Notes: generated by a model from the letters alone, not told the origin. 64,000 nucleotides of DNA from Pseudaminobacter soli (ex Li et al. 2025) (GCF_029892515.1 NZ_JARXVF010000001.1:2046001-2110000), one strand, 5' to 3'. Shown: positions 52,280-61,256, counted from the first letter of the stretch. A program made the numbers and translations.

Positions 52280-52857
52280 CCATGCAGAACGAACAGCCTA
52301 AATCGCGCCGCAAGCTGCTGGTGCTGCTGCCGCTGGCGGTGTTCCTCGTTCTGGCCGCCGTGTTCCTATCCCAGCTTCTGTCGGGTCGCGACATTTCGGC
52401 CGTGCCTTCGGCCCTGATCGGCCGCGTGGCTCCTGAAACCAAACTGCCGCCACTCGACGGCGTCGAACTGCCGGGGCTCGATTCCTCGGCCTTTGCCGGC
52501 AAGGTCACACTTGTGAACGTCTTTGCCTCCTGGTGCGCGCCATGCCGCGAGGAGCATCCGGTGCTACTGGCGCTGTCGAAGGACAAACGCTTCGATCTCG
52601 TCGGCATGAACTACAAGGACAAGCCCGAGAATGCCCGCCGTTTCCTCGGCGAACTCGGCAATCCTTATCGAGCCATCGGCGTCGATGCAGCAGGCCGTAC
52701 GGCGATCGACTGGGGCGTCTATGGCGTGCCGGAGACCTTCGTCATCGGCCGTGACGGCAAGGTGGCCTTCAAGCATGTCGGCCCGATCACGCCCGAGTCG
52801 GCGGAGAAGGTGCTGATGCCCGAAATCGAAAAGGCGCTGGCCGCTCCCACATCCTGA
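52276..52857 (+). CDS. ccmG: Thiol:disulfide interchange protein CcmG (DsbE)
   Basis: A 193-residue membrane-anchored periplasmic thioredoxin-like protein that reduces apocytochrome c cysteines before haem attachment. One N-terminal anchor (residues 13-35), the active site FASWCAPCREEHP (C87, C90) and the CcmG-specific IDWGVYGVPETFVIGRDGKVAFKHVGPIT with the cis-proline and acidic centre are present. It is co-translated with ccmD through an ATGA overlap. Confidence 0.95.
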   Translation: MTMQNEQPKSRRKLLVLLPLAVFLVLAAVFLSQLLSGRDISAVPSALIGRVAPETKLPPLDGVELPGLDSSAFAGKVTLVNVFASWCAPCREEHPVLLALSKDKRFDLVGMNYKDKPENARRFLGELGNPYRAIGVDAAGRTAIDWGVYGVPETFVIGRDGKVAFKHVGPITPESAEKVLMPEIEKALAAPTS

Positions 52858-52889
52858 GGCTGTCGTCTCCACCAAATTGGGAGTGTTGC

Positions 52890-53948
52890 ATGAACGAAAT
52901 TTCTTCGACTGCCGCTCCAGCCATCCGGGACCATTTCGAAATGCAGGCCAAGGCCTGCGATGGGCTTGGCTCTCCTTTTACCGCAAGGCTGTGCCGCACG
53001 CTTGCCGGCTTGCTCGATGAAAGCACGCGGACAGGTCGGCGTGTCTTGGAGTGGCCGGGCAATCCGCGTGACGACGCCCTGGCGCTCAGGCTTTGCGGCG
53101 GTTTGCATGCGCTCGTGCTTTTGGGCTCGGACCGGCAGCTTGCCGCCATCTATCCGCCGCAGCAGGTCGACGATCAGACGATGCGCCTGGTGCTGACGGA
53201 GGCAATCGCGCGCAACGACCAGGCGCTCTTCGCTGCACTCGACAATGCGCCGCAAACCAACGAGATCGCCCGCTCGGGCATGCTGCTTCCCGGCTTCTTG
53301 GCCATTGCGCGCGAAACGGGGCTGCCCTTTGCGCTGCACGAGATCGGCTCGAGTGCGGCGCTCAATCTGCAGTTCGACCGATTCTTCTATCGCTACGGCG
53401 AGGCGGAGTGGGGCGATGTAGCCTCGCCGGTTCGGCTAGCACCGGTACTGCGCGGCAAGCTGCCGCCGCTGGACGGGGAATTGGGCGTTCTATCCCGCCA
53501 CGGCTGCGACGTCGCGCCGGTCGATATCGGCAAAGCGGCTGATCGCTTGCGCCTGCGTTCCTACATTTGGGCCGACCAGGCGCAGCGGCTTGAACGACTC
53601 GACGCCGCCATCGGCCTGGCATCGAGCACCGCCTTCACGCTGGAAAAGGCTGATGCCGCCGATTTCGTGCGCGCGAAACTGGCGACGCGCCAGCCTGGCT
53701 CGGTCTTCGTGCTCTTCCATTCGATCATGTGGCAATACATGCCGCAGTCGACGCGGGACAGTATTGCTGGAGCACTCGAGGAGGCGGGGAAGGAAGCTTC
53801 CGGCGATGCGCCCATTGCCTGGCTGCGCATGGAGCCGCTGTCGACCAGCGACCCCTTTGCGACGCTCAGTCTGACGCTATGGCCGGGCGGCGAGACCAGG
53901 CATCTTGCCAAATGCGACTATCACGGCCGCTGGATCGAGTGGCTGTAG
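52890..53948 (+). CDS. DUF2332 family protein
   Basis: A 352-residue protein of the DUF2332 family, function unknown. Typical stretches are IRDHFEMQAKACDGLGSPFTARLCRTLAGLLDE, the central LTEAIARNDQALFAALDNAPQTNEIARSGMLLPGFLAIARETGLPFALHEIGSSAALNLQFDRFFY, and FVLFHSIMWQYMPQSTRDSI. The GSSAGLNL-like loop (here GSSAALNL) hints at a nucleotide- or SAM-binding fold, which is inference. It follows ccmG by 32 nt and may be part of the ccm transcript. Confidence 0.9.
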   Translation: MNEISSTAAPAIRDHFEMQAKACDGLGSPFTARLCRTLAGLLDESTRTGRRVLEWPGNPRDDALALRLCGGLHALVLLGSDRQLAAIYPPQQVDDQTMRLVLTEAIARNDQALFAALDNAPQTNEIARSGMLLPGFLAIARETGLPFALHEIGSSAALNLQFDRFFYRYGEAEWGDVASPVRLAPVLRGKLPPLDGELGVLSRHGCDVAPVDIGKAADRLRLRSYIWADQAQRLERLDAAIGLASSTAFTLEKADAADFVRAKLATRQPGSVFVLFHSIMWQYMPQSTRDSIAGALEEAGKEASGDAPIAWLRMEPLSTSDPFATLSLTLWPGGETRHLAKCDYHGRWIEWL

Positions 53949-53973
53949 CTTCCGGCACTCCCTTGCCGGAAGC
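53948..53973. terminator. Strong hairpin between the convergent DUF2332 and DUF1127 genes
   Basis: GCTTCCGGCA-CTCCCT-TGCCGGAAGC, a perfect 10-bp stem that begins at the DUF2332 stop. No U-rich tail on either strand, so it may slow rather than end transcription. Confidence 0.5.
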
Positions 53974-53991
53974 GCGGCGCGCAGAATTGGA

Positions 53992-54159
53992 TCAGCCGTA
54001 GACCTGACGATAGGCGTGGTAGAGCATTTCGCTGCGGTTGCCGTTGATGTCGGCAAGATCGCGCGGGGTCAGGTTCTGGATTTCGGCTACGAGCGCATTG
54101 TAGCGGCGGCGCTTGGCAATGCGGTCCTTGGCGATGGCGATGGTGTTTGCAAAGATCAT
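53992..54159 (-). CDS. DUF1127-like small arginine-rich protein
   Basis: A 55-residue protein with the DUF1127/YjiS-like pattern KRRRYNALVAEIQNLTPRDLADINGNRSEMLYHAYRQVYG (helix, then the L-x-x-L-x-x-R-D-L-A-D-I core). Short DUF1127 proteins in other alphaproteobacteria influence RNA turnover and phosphate or carbon balance. The ATG at 54159 has AAGGAG 8 nt upstream; a longer frame from 54225 lacks a ribosome site. An inverted repeat lies about 90 bp upstream (54250-54263). Confidence 0.8.
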   Translation of the reverse strand: MIFANTIAIAKDRIAKRRRYNALVAEIQNLTPRDLADINGNRSEMLYHAYRQVYG

Positions 54160-54249
54160 GACGGGTTCTCCTTCTGGGCCGTCGCATTCCCGGCGACGGT
54201 TCGGATCCTCCCTGATCACGCGCAAAGTCTGCCACAGTCATGCTGCGGT

Positions 54250-54263
54250 GCAATAAGTATTGC
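54250..54263. promoter_or_regulatory. Inverted repeat in the DUF1127 promoter region
   Basis: GCAATA-AG-TATTGC, with TGCTGC repeated around it at 54241, 54261 and 54277. It lies in the promoter region of the small DUF1127 gene, between that gene and the end of the FMN reductase gene. A regulator site is inferred from symmetry alone. Confidence 0.35.
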
Positions 54264-54296
54264 TGCATCGCAGGAGTGCTGCGAATGCATGCCGGG

Positions 54297-54827
54297 TTAA
54301 TGCTTTATGAATCGGCCGAATTCGACCAGGCTTGCCCGCATCATATCGCGGATCACTGGATCACTCAGGATAGGCTCGAAGTCGGGCGGCTTCTTGCCGA
54401 TCAGTGACACTTCCAGCTCCGCGCCGTCAAAAACCGCAAGGGACATGGTCTTCAATATCTCGCGCAAGGCCGCGCGGGCGAACATCGATCGCGGCGAAGC
54501 GTGGACCAGCATCACTGGCTTGCCGATCGGCGCCTCCCCGGAAACCAGCCAGTCGAGCGCATTCTTGAGGCCGCCCGGCACGCCATGGGCATATTCCGGG
54601 CAGGCGATGATCAGGCCATCGGCAAGGGCGACCGCCTCGATCAGGCGCGACACCTGGGGCGGAGTGCGCTCGGCCTCTTCATCCGGGCTGAAGATGGGCA
54701 GCCCTCCGAGCCCGTCATAGACGGCAAGCTCGAATTCCGGCGGTGCGGTATCCCGCAAGGCGTGCAGCAGCGCCATGTTGGTAGAGGTCGCGCGCAGGCT
54801 GCCGCATATGCACAGCAGCCTCATCAT
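54297..54827 (-). CDS. NADPH-dependent FMN reductase family protein
   Basis: A 176-residue flavodoxin-like reductase. The FMN phosphate loop is CICGSLRATSTNMALLHAL, and the flavin-contacting block is ADGLIIACPEYAHGVPGGLKNALDWLVS (family PEYxxxxPGxLKNxxDWL). It may reduce FMN, quinones, azo compounds or chromate; the substrate is not specified by sequence. Two ATG codons in a row (54827, 54824) are possible starts. It lies 72 nt downstream of ispZ on the same strand. Confidence 0.92.
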   Translation of the reverse strand: MMRLLCICGSLRATSTNMALLHALRDTAPPEFELAVYDGLGGLPIFSPDEEAERTPPQVSRLIEAVALADGLIIACPEYAHGVPGGLKNALDWLVSGEAPIGKPVMLVHASPRSMFARAALREILKTMSLAVFDGAELEVSLIGKKPPDFEPILSDPVIRDMMRASLVEFGRFIKH

Positions 54828-54899
54828 GGCCGGCCCTGTCGCTTCGGAGTTGTCGAGGCCGTGCGTGTTTCGGTGAACTCCACGGCGGCCTCTAAAAAC

Positions 54900-55547
54900 C
54901 TATTTCTTGAAGCGCTCGTCCAGCGAGTGCCGCATGATCAGCGGCATCTGGCTGAAGGTGAAAAGCAATGTGATGGGCATGATGCCCCAGACCTTGAAGG
55001 CGACCCAGGTGTCGGTCGAAAAGTTCCGCCACACGATCTCGTTGGCAATGGCCAGGAACAGGAAGAAGAACCCCCAGCGCAGGGTCAGGATCTTCCAACC
55101 TTCCTCGTCGAGCCGGAAAGCGCTGTCGAAGACGTAGCCGAGCAGGGATTTTCCGAACAGAAGCCCGCCGAGCAGCGAAACGCCGAACAGCGTATTGACG
55201 ATGGTTGGCTTCATCTTGATGAAGACGTCGTCCTGCAGCCACAGCGTCAGGGCGCCAAACACGAACACCACGATGCCCGACACCAGCGGCATGATCGGCA
55301 GGCTGCGCATCAACAGCCATGAGGCGATGAGCGCAATTGCGGTGGCGATCATGAACAGGCCGGTGGCGACGAAGATCGGGCCGCCGAAGTCGCTGAGGAC
55401 CGGGAATTTCTCGACCAGCCACGTGCCCCGGGCATTGGCGAAGAAGAAGACGAGCAACGGCCCAAGCTCAAGCGCAAGCTTGAGCAGCGGGTTGATTTCC
55501 TTCTTCTTCGGGTCGGCCGGGTCGCGTTCAAAGACTGGTGCGTTCAT
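54900..55547 (-). CDS. ispZ: Septation protein A / inner membrane-spanning protein YciB
   Basis: A 215-residue protein with five or six membrane helices. [27 protein letters not shown] and the repeated [59 protein letters not shown] and [29 protein letters not shown] are diagnostic. The family is linked to cell-envelope integrity and septation. The ATG at 55547 (MNAPVFERD) has AAAGAG upstream; 55565 is an alternative that would reach into the palindromic repeat. It lies 57 nt downstream of ftsY. Confidence 0.92.
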   Translation of the reverse strand: MNAPVFERDPADPKKKEINPLLKLALELGPLLVFFFANARGTWLVEKFPVLSDFGGPIFVATGLFMIATAIALIASWLLMRSLPIMPLVSGIVVFVFGALTLWLQDDVFIKMKPTIVNTLFGVSLLGGLLFGKSLLGYVFDSAFRLDEEGWKILTLRWGFFFLFLAIANEIVWRNFSTDTWVAFKVWGIMPITLLFTFSQMPLIMRHSLDERFKK

Positions 55548-55561
55548 GGTCTCTTTCTTAC

Positions 55562-55604
55562 GCATAATCTTGTCCAAAGAGTCCAAAACTCCTTGGGATC
55601 ATGC
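55562..55604. repeat. 43-nt palindromic intergenic repeat, copy 2
   Basis: Read on the minus strand it begins GCATGATCCCAAGGAGT and ends GGACAAGATTATGC, like the copy at 2544-2586. Internal stem AAGGAGT/ACTCTTT replaces AAAAGT/ACTTTT with at least one compensatory change. It directly abuts the ftsY stop codon (55605-55607) and fills most of the ftsY-ispZ gap. Confidence 0.75.
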
Positions 55605-57359
55605 CTAGGCTACTCCAGCGATCGCTTTTGCGAAATCGCCTGCGGAAAATGGTTCGAGGTCGTCGACCTGCTCGCCGACGCCGATGAAATAAACCGGCAG
55701 CCGGTGCTTGGCGGCGATGGCGACCAGAATGCCGCCGCGCGCGGTGCCGTCGAGCTTGGTCATCACCAGACCGTTGACGCCGGCCACGTTGCGGAAAATC
55801 TCAACCTGGTTCAGCGCGTTCTGGCCGGTGGTGGCGTCCACGGTCTGCAACACGGTATGCGGGGCTTCGGGATCGAGCTTGCCCAGAACGCGCACGATCT
55901 TTTCCAGTTCCGCCATCAACTCGGCCTTGTTCTGGAGCCGGCCGGCGGTGTCGATGATCAGCACGTCGGAGCCGGCGGCCTTGGCCTTCTCGAAAGCATC
56001 GTAGGCGAGGCCCGCGGCGTCGGCGCCAAGCTTCGAGGAGACCACCGGCGAGCCGGTGCGCTCGCCCCAGATCTTCAGCTGTTCGATCGCCGCCGCGCGG
56101 AAGGTGTCGCCGGCAGCCAGCATCACCGACAGCCCGCCTTCGGTGAGTTTGGCGGCGAGCTTGCCGATGGTCGTTGTCTTGCCGGTGCCGTTGACGCCGA
56201 CGACCAGGACGACGTGCGGCTTGTGCGACAGGTCGAGCTCGAGCGGGATGGCGACCGGCTTCAGCACCTTCTCGACCTGTTCGGCCATGACGGTGCGCAC
56301 TTCCGTGTCAGAGACATCCTTGCCGTAGCGGCTGGACGATAGCGCATCGGTAATGCGGATCGCCGTCTCCATGCCGAGATCGGCGCGGATCAGCACGTCT
56401 TCCAAATCCTGCAGCGTGTCCTCGTCCAGCTTGCGCTTGGTGAAGACGCCGGCGATGCTGCCGGAAAGCTCCTTGGAAGACCGCGAAAGGCCCTGCTTCA
56501 GGCGCTGGAACCAGGTGAGTTTTGGCGCAGGCGCAGCCGGGGCGACGGGTTCGGCCTTCTGCTCGACCTTTTTGGACACTGTCACCTTGCCCGCGGGGGC
56601 AGGGGCAAGCGGTGCCGTCGCGGGCGGCACGGCGGTTTCCGTCGCTACGCTCAAGGCGGAGAGCGACGCATCCTGCGCAGGTGCGGGCTTTTCGGCTTCC
56701 GAGATTGTTTCAATCGGCGTGATTTCGGGCGCGACTTCGTCGCGCAGCGGGTCGACTTCTACCGGCGAAGGCTGGCGAAGCGGCGGCAGCACCTCCGCAA
56801 CTGGTAGTTCCGCGATAGTCTCGCGGGCAGGCGTCGGCGCAGCGACTGGCGGCTCGGCCGTTTCGGACGTGGGCTCTGTCGGGCCGGGTGTGGGCTCGGG
56901 AATTTCGACCGGCAGCTCTTCGGGCAGTTCCGCGGGCTCTTCCGGGACCTCGGAAGGAACTTCTGGCGGAACTTCCGATGGAGCCGGGGTCGGCTCGGCA
57001 GGAGTAGGTTCGGGTGCCGGCTCGTCGGGCAGGGGAGCGGGCTCTTGCAGGGCAGGCGCAGGCTCTTCTTCCCCCTTGAGGGGGAGAAGGTCCGAAGGAG
57101 CAGAGGAGGTCGGCTCAACCGTTGCCGGCGCTTCAGCAACGACAGACGTTTCGGTCGCGCTCGACGGCTCTGCGCTCTCGACCCGATCGACAACCTCGTC
57201 GATCGACCCTTCGCTAGCGGGTGAGGGCGCGGCCGGCGCCTCGGTTGCGGGCGTCTGCTGTTCCAGAACTGGTGTTGTTGGAGCTTCCGTTTCCGGAGCA
57301 GCTTCCTCGGCCGGTTTCTTGCCGAAGGAGAAGACTTTCTTGATGAAGCCGAATGCCAT
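55605..57359 (-). CDS. ftsY: Signal recognition particle receptor FtsY
   Basis: A 584-residue SRP receptor GTPase. Residues 15-280 form a long acidic, proline- and alanine-rich A domain (many PE/PA/PT pairs) that helps membrane binding. The NG domain begins at WFQRLKQGLSRSSKEL (about 285) and has Walker A GVNGTGKTT (388-396), the FtsY-type AAGDTFRAAAIEQL and DTAGRLQNKAELM, and TKLDGTARGG. It pairs with Ffh from 0.7-2.3 kb. The peptide LLPLKGEEE (91-99) is encoded by a palindromic repeat (57065-57089) read in frame. It is followed by ispZ and preceded by mtaB. Confidence 0.97.
   Translation of the reverse strand: MAFGFIKKVFSFGKKPAEEAAPETEAPTTPVLEQQTPATEAPAAPSPASEGSIDEVVDRVESAEPSSATETSVVAEAPATVEPTSSAPSDLLPLKGEEEPAPALQEPAPLPDEPAPEPTPAEPTPAPSEVPPEVPSEVPEEPAELPEELPVEIPEPTPGPTEPTSETAEPPVAAPTPARETIAELPVAEVLPPLRQPSPVEVDPLRDEVAPEITPIETISEAEKPAPAQDASLSALSVATETAVPPATAPLAPAPAGKVTVSKKVEQKAEPVAPAAPAPKLTWFQRLKQGLSRSSKELSGSIAGVFTKRKLDEDTLQDLEDVLIRADLGMETAIRITDALSSSRYGKDVSDTEVRTVMAEQVEKVLKPVAIPLELDLSHKPHVVLVVGVNGTGKTTTIGKLAAKLTEGGLSVMLAAGDTFRAAAIEQLKIWGERTGSPVVSSKLGADAAGLAYDAFEKAKAAGSDVLIIDTAGRLQNKAELMAELEKIVRVLGKLDPEAPHTVLQTVDATTGQNALNQVEIFRNVAGVNGLVMTKLDGTARGGILVAIAAKHRLPVYFIGVGEQVDDLEPFSAGDFAKAIAGVA
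57065..57089. repeat. Palindromic repeat embedded in the ftsY coding sequence
   Basis: CTTCTTCCCCC-TTGA-GGGGGAGAAG, a hairpin with one unpaired base. It closely resembles rhizobial intergenic palindromes of the CTTCTCCCCC...GGGGGAGAAG type. On the coding strand it gives LLPLKGEEE in the disordered A domain, where an insertion would be tolerated. Confidence 0.6.
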
Positions 57360-57370
57360 GCTGTTTCTAC

Positions 57371-58654
57371 TCAGGCCGCGGCCATCGCGGCGGGCGCGGC
57401 GATCAGCCGGGCGCCGTCCTGGCCGGTAATTGTGGCGGCAACGATGCTGCCCGGGGCGCCGCCTTCAATGGCCGCAAGCGTAAAACCTTCGGTGCGACCA
57501 AGCCCGTCGCGCTCGATGAGGATCGACTGGCTGGTTCCCACCAGTCTTTCGAGATGCCGGCGATAGGCCGCCTCGCCAGCAGCGCGCAGGCGCGCAGCGC
57601 GCTCCTTGATGGCGCGGCCGTCTACCTGCGGCATGCGCGCGGCGGGTGTGCCTTCGCGCGGGCTGAAGGGGAAGACATGGAGATGGGTCAGCCCGCACTC
57701 TTCGACGATCCTCAGCGAGTTTTCGAACATCGCCTCGGTTTCGGTGGGGAAGCCGGCGATGATGTCGGCGCCGAAGACGATGTCGGGGCGCAGGCGCCGC
57801 ACCTCCTCGCAGAAGCGGATGGAATCGTCGCGCAGATGCCGCCGCTTCATGCGCTTCAGGATCATGTCGTCGCCTGCCTGCAGCGACAGATGCAAATGCG
57901 GCATCAGCCGCTTTTCGGTGGCGATCGCGTCCATGAGGTCGTCGTCGGCCTCGATGGAATCGATGGACGAGAGCCGCAGTCGCTGCACCTCGGGCACCTG
58001 GCGCAAAATGGTCTTCACAAGCTTGCCCAGTTTTGGCGCGCCCGGCAGGTCGGCGCCGAAGCTCGTCATATCGACGCCGGTCAGCACGACCTCGGCGTAG
58101 CCATTGCCGGTCAGACGCTTGACCTGGTCGACCACCGCACCCATGGGCACCGAGCGCGAGTTGCCGCGGCCGTAGGGGATGATGCAGAAGGTGCAGCGAT
58201 GGTCGCAGCCGTTCTGCACCTGAACGAAGGCGCGCGCGCGGCCCTCGATGGCATCGACCATGTGGCCGGCTGTTTCGCGCACGGAAAAGATGTCGTTGAC
58301 CCGCGCCTTTTCGGTGTCGTTGACGCCGAAATCCGGAAGCGCGCGGTAATTGTGCGCCTTCAGCTTTTCCTCGTTGCCGAGCACTAGGTCGACCTCGCCC
58401 ATGTCGGCGAAGGCATCCGGATCTGTCTGGGCAGCGCAGCCGGTGACGATGATGCGGGCGTCGGGATTTTCACGCCGCGCCTTGCGGATCGACTGCTTGG
58501 CCTGGCGCACGGCCTCTGCCGTGACGGCGCAGGTGTTGAAGATCACCGCGCCATTCTGCAGCGCGCCAAGGCCGGCGGCCTCGGCCTCGCGGCGCATCAC
58601 TTCCGACTCATAGGTGTTGAGCCGGCAGCCGAAGGTGATGATGTCGATACCCAT
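57371..58654 (-). CDS. mtaB: tRNA t6A37 methylthiotransferase MtaB
   Basis: A 427-residue radical-SAM methylthiotransferase that turns N6-threonylcarbamoyladenosine-37 into the 2-methylthio form. The N-terminal UPF0004 domain (FGCRLNTYESEVMRREAEAAG, FNTCAVTAEAVRQAKQ, VTGCAAQ) holds one cluster. The radical-SAM cluster motif is NGCDHRCTFCIIPYGRGNSRS. GADIIAGFPTETEAMFENSL and a C-terminal TRAM-like region follow. The start overlaps the dapF stop by one base (TGATG), so translation is coupled. Confidence 0.95.
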   Translation of the reverse strand: MGIDIITFGCRLNTYESEVMRREAEAAGLGALQNGAVIFNTCAVTAEAVRQAKQSIRKARRENPDARIIVTGCAAQTDPDAFADMGEVDLVLGNEEKLKAHNYRALPDFGVNDTEKARVNDIFSVRETAGHMVDAIEGRARAFVQVQNGCDHRCTFCIIPYGRGNSRSVPMGAVVDQVKRLTGNGYAEVVLTGVDMTSFGADLPGAPKLGKLVKTILRQVPEVQRLRLSSIDSIEADDDLMDAIATEKRLMPHLHLSLQAGDDMILKRMKRRHLRDDSIRFCEEVRRLRPDIVFGADIIAGFPTETEAMFENSLRIVEECGLTHLHVFPFSPREGTPAARMPQVDGRAIKERAARLRAAGEAAYRRHLERLVGTSQSILIERDGLGRTEGFTLAAIEGGAPGSIVAATITGQDGARLIAAPAAMAAA

Positions 58655-59535
58655 CAGGCGACGTCCTGCTGGTCGCGCTGCCACGCGCCGGTGGCGGGGT
58701 CGAAGGCGCCCGAAAACTCCCACTCGGCCGGGCCGGTCATGATGACGTGGTCGTCATCGCGCCATTCGATCACCAGCGGGCCGCCGGGAACGGTGACCGT
58801 GACTTTGCGGTCGGTCCGGCGGGTGCGCGCCCCGCAAACCGCAGCCGCGCAGGCGGCCGAGCCGCAGGCGCGCGTCAGGCCCGCACCGCGCTCCCATGTG
58901 CGCAGCGTGATGGCGTCCCGCGCCGTGACCTGAGCGATGGAAATATTGGCGCGCTCGGGGAAGATGGGGTGGTTCTCGAGCATCGAGCCGAAGCGGTCCA
59001 GATCATAGGACCAGACGTCGCGATCGACCCAGAATATGGCATGGGGATTGCCCATCGAAGCGACGGAAGGCGAGTGCAGCACCGGTGCATCGATGGGGCC
59101 GATCTGCAATTCGATCATGCGCGTGTCGCGGAATTCCTCGGCGAGCGGGATTTCCTGCCAGCCAAAGCGCGGCTTGCCCATGTCGACGGAGATCAGCCCG
59201 TCATCATGTTCCCGGGCATTCAGGATGCCGGCGACCGTCTCGAAGGTGAACACCTTCCGTCCGGTCTCGGCAGACAGCGCCTGCACCACGCAGCGCGTGC
59301 CGTTGCCGCAGGCCTGTGCCTGGCTGCCGTCGGAATTGATGATCTCGATATAATTGATGGTGTCGGCGGTACGCGGATCATGAATGGCCATGATCTGATC
59401 GAACTTGGTGGCCGGATCGGCATTGAGCGCGATCGCCGCCGCCGGGGTCACGCGATCCATACGCCCACGCATGTCGGCAACGATGATCTCGTTGCCGAGC
59501 CCATTCATCTTGGCGAAAGGCGCAGTCGTGCTCAT
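58654..59535 (-). CDS. dapF: Diaminopimelate epimerase
   Basis: Converts LL- to meso-diaminopimelate for lysine and peptidoglycan. The 293 residues carry the two catalytic cysteines in [11 protein letters not shown] (C76) and [11 protein letters not shown] (C224), plus [13 protein letters not shown] at the start and [10 protein letters not shown] in the middle. The start ATG at 59535 is canonical; upstream sequence is unsupported. It is first in the dapF-mtaB-ftsY-ispZ run. A gap of 86 bp separates it from the Dps gene on the same strand. Confidence 0.96.
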   Translation of the reverse strand: MSTTAPFAKMNGLGNEIIVADMRGRMDRVTPAAAIALNADPATKFDQIMAIHDPRTADTINYIEIINSDGSQAQACGNGTRCVVQALSAETGRKVFTFETVAGILNAREHDDGLISVDMGKPRFGWQEIPLAEEFRDTRMIELQIGPIDAPVLHSPSVASMGNPHAIFWVDRDVWSYDLDRFGSMLENHPIFPERANISIAQVTARDAITLRTWERGAGLTRACGSAACAAAVCGARTRRTDRKVTVTVPGGPLVIEWRDDDHVIMTGPAEWEFSGAFDPATGAWQRDQQDVA

Positions 59536-59621
59536 CCGGCCTATATGGCGGAAACGCCGGCGAATTACCAGTATGGAGAAGGCCGTGCGGCTATTGCGCC
59601 ACGGCCCTCCGGTTGGAAGCT

Positions 59622-60143
59622 TCACATCTTGCGGGTCGACTCGAACAGGAACCAGGCGCGACGCTCGGCCTCGTCGATGTAGTTTTCCAGGAGGCTGGCG
59701 GTTGCGACGTCATTTTCCTCTTCGCAGATGTCGTGCGTGCTGCGCATGCTGGCAATCAGCGCCTCGTTGTCTTCGCGCAACTCGCTCAGCATGTCCTCGG
59801 GCGTGACGAAATCGGCGTCATTGTCTTGGATGCGCTGCAGCCGGGAAATCTCGCCGATGGAGTGCAGCGTGACGCCGCCGAGCTTGCGGGCGCGTTCGGC
59901 CAGCACGTCGGTCATCTCGAAGATCTGGTCCCCGTGTTCGTCCAGCAGCAGATGGTAGTCGCGGAAGTGCGGACCGCTCATGTGCCAGTGGAAATTCTTG
60001 GTCTTAAGATAGAGTGCAAAAACGTCAGCCACGAGCGCGTTGAGCGCGGCCGTGATGTCGCGGCGTGCATTGTCGCCAAGCCCCGTCGGCGTGGTGAGCG
60101 GTGCCTTGCGGTGGGCCTTGGCGGCGGTGGTGGTGTCCGGCAT
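59622..60143 (-). CDS. dps: Dps-family DNA-protecting ferritin-like protein
   Basis: A 173-residue member of the Dps/Dpr family that stores iron and shields DNA as dodecamers. The ferroxidase region [44 protein letters not shown] holds the histidine, aspartate and glutamate ligands of the inter-subunit site. The N-terminal tail ([19 protein letters not shown]) contains basic residues suited to DNA binding. GAGGGAG precedes the ATG at 60143. Oxidative or starvation control is typical of the family but no OxyR or sigma site was identified. Confidence 0.93.
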   Translation of the reverse strand: MPDTTTAAKAHRKAPLTTPTGLGDNARRDITAALNALVADVFALYLKTKNFHWHMSGPHFRDYHLLLDEHGDQIFEMTDVLAERARKLGGVTLHSIGEISRLQRIQDNDADFVTPEDMLSELREDNEALIASMRSTHDICEEENDVATASLLENYIDEAERRAWFLFESTRKM

Positions 60144-60202
60144 GGTGAAGCTCCCTCTTGGTGTGCGTTGCCATCCAGAAATGCAGACCTTCGAACTCCG
60201 TT

Positions 60203-60223
60203 CCAAACCGCGCCGCGGTTTGG
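60203..60223. repeat. 21-bp palindrome between the MBL gene and dps
   Basis: CCAAACCGCG-C-CGCGGTTTGG, 10-bp perfect arms with a one-base spacer. It lies 17 nt past the MBL hydrolase stop and about 60 bp before the dps start, so it can be a 3'-end hairpin of the former or an operator of the latter. No U-tract follows. Confidence 0.55.
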
Positions 60224-60239
60224 CCGGTCGAGCCTGATT

Positions 60240-61256
60240 TTATTCCCGCGCCGGCTTTGGCACGTCCCAAACCTCGCCGGCCAGCATGGCGCGGAAACGT
60301 TCGCGGGCGATCTGCTGGTCGTCCAGCGCCTGTTCGAGCTTGGCGCGCGGTTCGTCTATCGGCTCGTTGGTGAGATGGAACGTGCCCCAATGGCAGCCGG
60401 CGGCGAAGGCGGCGTTGCACAGCTGCATGCCGCGCACCGCCTCATCCGGGTTCTGGTGCTGCGGGGCCATGAACCAGCGCGGCTCATAGGCGCCGATCGG
60501 AAGGATGGCGAGGCGGAAGCCGCCATGCTTCTCTGCCATCTGCCGGTAGTGAGCTCCCTCGTGAAACCCGGTATCGCCGGCGAAATAGATCTTGCCGGAC
60601 GGCGAGTCGACGACGAAGCCCGACCAGAGCGCCATGCGCCTGTCCTTGGTGCCGCGGGCCGACCAGTGGTGCGCCGGTTCGATATGCACGGCGATGCTGT
60701 CGAACTCGAAGCGGTCGCCCCAGTCGCCGGTCACGATCCGCATCTCCGGGGCGCGGCTTCGGACGATCGTGTCGTTGCCCAGCGGCGTTATCACGAGCGG
60801 GTCGTGTTTGGCCTGAAGCCGCTTCAGCGTCGCCAGATCGAGGTGGTCGTAGTGGTTGTGGCTGAGCAGGACGATGTGGATCTGCGGCAGTTCATCGAAA
60901 GAAATCCCGGGCGGGTTGACCCGCTTGGGTCCCGCGAAGGGCAGGGGCGAGACCCGCGCCGACCAGACCGGGTCGGTGAGGATGTTTATCCCCTCGATCT
61001 GCACCAGCAGCGAGGCGTGACCGACCATCGTCACCCGGAGGTCGCCGTCCGACACGGCCCGTGCGGGCGTCGTTCGCGGAAAAGGGCTCGGCCATGACGC
61101 CGGCCATTTGGCGCGCCCGCCGCCGAACTGCCACTTCAGCAGCGCCGAAAAGCTGCCGGGGGCCTTTCCATTGGGATTGAAGAAGACACGGCCGTCGAAA
61201 TGATCGCTGAGGGGACCCCGATAATATGGATTGGGAGGTTTCGGCCGTCTCGCCAT
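60240..61256 (-). CDS. Metallo-beta-lactamase-fold hydrolase (NAPE-PLD/UlaG-like)
   Basis: A 338-residue MBL-fold protein. The metal motif is LLSHNHYDHLD (HxHxDH, H133-H138). VTMVGHASLLVQIEGINILTDPVWS at the start, VHIEPAHHWSARG, YFAGDTGFHEG and a late LPIGAYEPRWFMAPQHQNPDEA match the family related to N-acylphosphatidylethanolamine phospholipase D. Membrane-lipid hydrolysis is plausible but not shown. The ATG at 61256 gives MARRPKPPNPYYRGPLSDHFDG, the usual start. Confidence 0.9.
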   Translation of the reverse strand: MARRPKPPNPYYRGPLSDHFDGRVFFNPNGKAPGSFSALLKWQFGGGRAKWPASWPSPFPRTTPARAVSDGDLRVTMVGHASLLVQIEGINILTDPVWSARVSPLPFAGPKRVNPPGISFDELPQIHIVLLSHNHYDHLDLATLKRLQAKHDPLVITPLGNDTIVRSRAPEMRIVTGDWGDRFEFDSIAVHIEPAHHWSARGTKDRRMALWSGFVVDSPSGKIYFAGDTGFHEGAHYRQMAEKHGGFRLAILPIGAYEPRWFMAPQHQNPDEAVRGMQLCNAAFAAGCHWGTFHLTNEPIDEPRAKLEQALDDQQIARERFRAMLAGEVWDVPKPARE

